A stretch of DNA of 32,119 nt, taken from NCBI GenBank assembly GCA_004294495.1, contig REAS01000154.1:1-32119 (forward strand), in the 5' to 3' direction. Shown one piece after another: positions 31,956-32,119 of this stretch. Source of the DNA: Sphingobacteriales bacterium (lineage in GTDB: Bacteria > Bacteroidota > Bacteroidia > Sphingobacteriales > Sphingobacteriaceae). The translations under genes were made by a program, and so were the position numbers. The notes under the pieces were generated by a model. It saw only the letters and a program-made list of their open reading frames with translations, made no database searches and was not told the origin of the DNA. Positions within the stretch are counted from its first letter, which is position 1. Every line of letters starts with the position of its first letter.

Positions 31956-32119
31956 TTAGGGGTAAAAATAGTAACCTAAAATTAAACATCACTATTTTAA
32001 GCAGTAATTATCAAATTATTTATCAATGTCGTTTACTTAAGCAATATCTATATTCTTTTATACACCATATTGTACAATTTTTTAGGTTTGTGATTTCGAG
32101 GGTTTTTTCTGTTTAATCT

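Overview
The window is AT-rich chromosomal DNA from a member of the Bacteroidota, probably a Sphingobacteriia/Chitinophagia-type environmental lineage; the exact genus cannot be read from the sequence. The evidence is a SusC/SusD pair with an FG-GAP lipoprotein, promoters of the Bacteroidota type (TTTG, about 19-20 bases, TAnnTTTG), a Bacteroidota-style ECF sigma factor, crtZ, and many short intergenic repeats of kinds familiar from this phylum. No tRNA, rRNA, CRISPR array, complete insertion sequence or prophage was seen.

Layout. 1-2 kb: a metallo-beta-lactamase-fold hydrolase, a stand-alone receiver protein and a secreted YceI protein. 2.2-5.0 kb (minus strand): heme genes hemJ and hemE, with two tiny antitoxin-like genes between them and no toxin, then a membrane protein with a TPR-like domain. 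5.0-5.3 kb: tandem repeats. 5.3-7.9 kb (minus): a two-component operon, kinase to OmpR-type regulator, with a DUF6922-like/AbiEii-like pair lodged between the partners. 8.2-10.3 kb: surE, a small membrane protein gene and lpxB, overlapping each other. 10.6-12.7 kb: a GNAT acetyltransferase, crtZ and murB. 12.7-13.4 kb: an ECF sigma gene behind a 40-bp perfect palindrome. 13.7-15.4 kb: alanine dehydrogenase and an O6-alkylguanine-DNA methyltransferase, separated by a REP-like element. 15.4-16.3 kb is gene-free and filled with repeat elements, one resembling an ISL3-type MITE. 16.3-21.3 kb: an NAD(P)-binding DUF2867 protein, an alkB homologue broken by one stop codon, and an ankyrin-bearing UvrD-like helicase gene broken by a frameshifting deletion in motif V. 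21.7-29.7 kb: SusC, SusD and a large VCBS/FG-GAP lipoprotein for outer-membrane uptake. 29.7-32.0 kb: an SRPBCC-like membrane-anchored protein, smpB and pcm.

How the genes fit together. Most are housekeeping functions: heme synthesis, lipid A, peptidoglycan, trans-translation and protein repair. The accessory interest lies in four places. The AbiEii-type pair is embedded in a signalling operon. Two antitoxin-like genes stand alone. Two neighbouring genes related to nucleic-acid repair or processing are both disrupted, next to repeat-rich DNA. The sigma factor promoter carries a dense set of TGTTTAAC-like sites.
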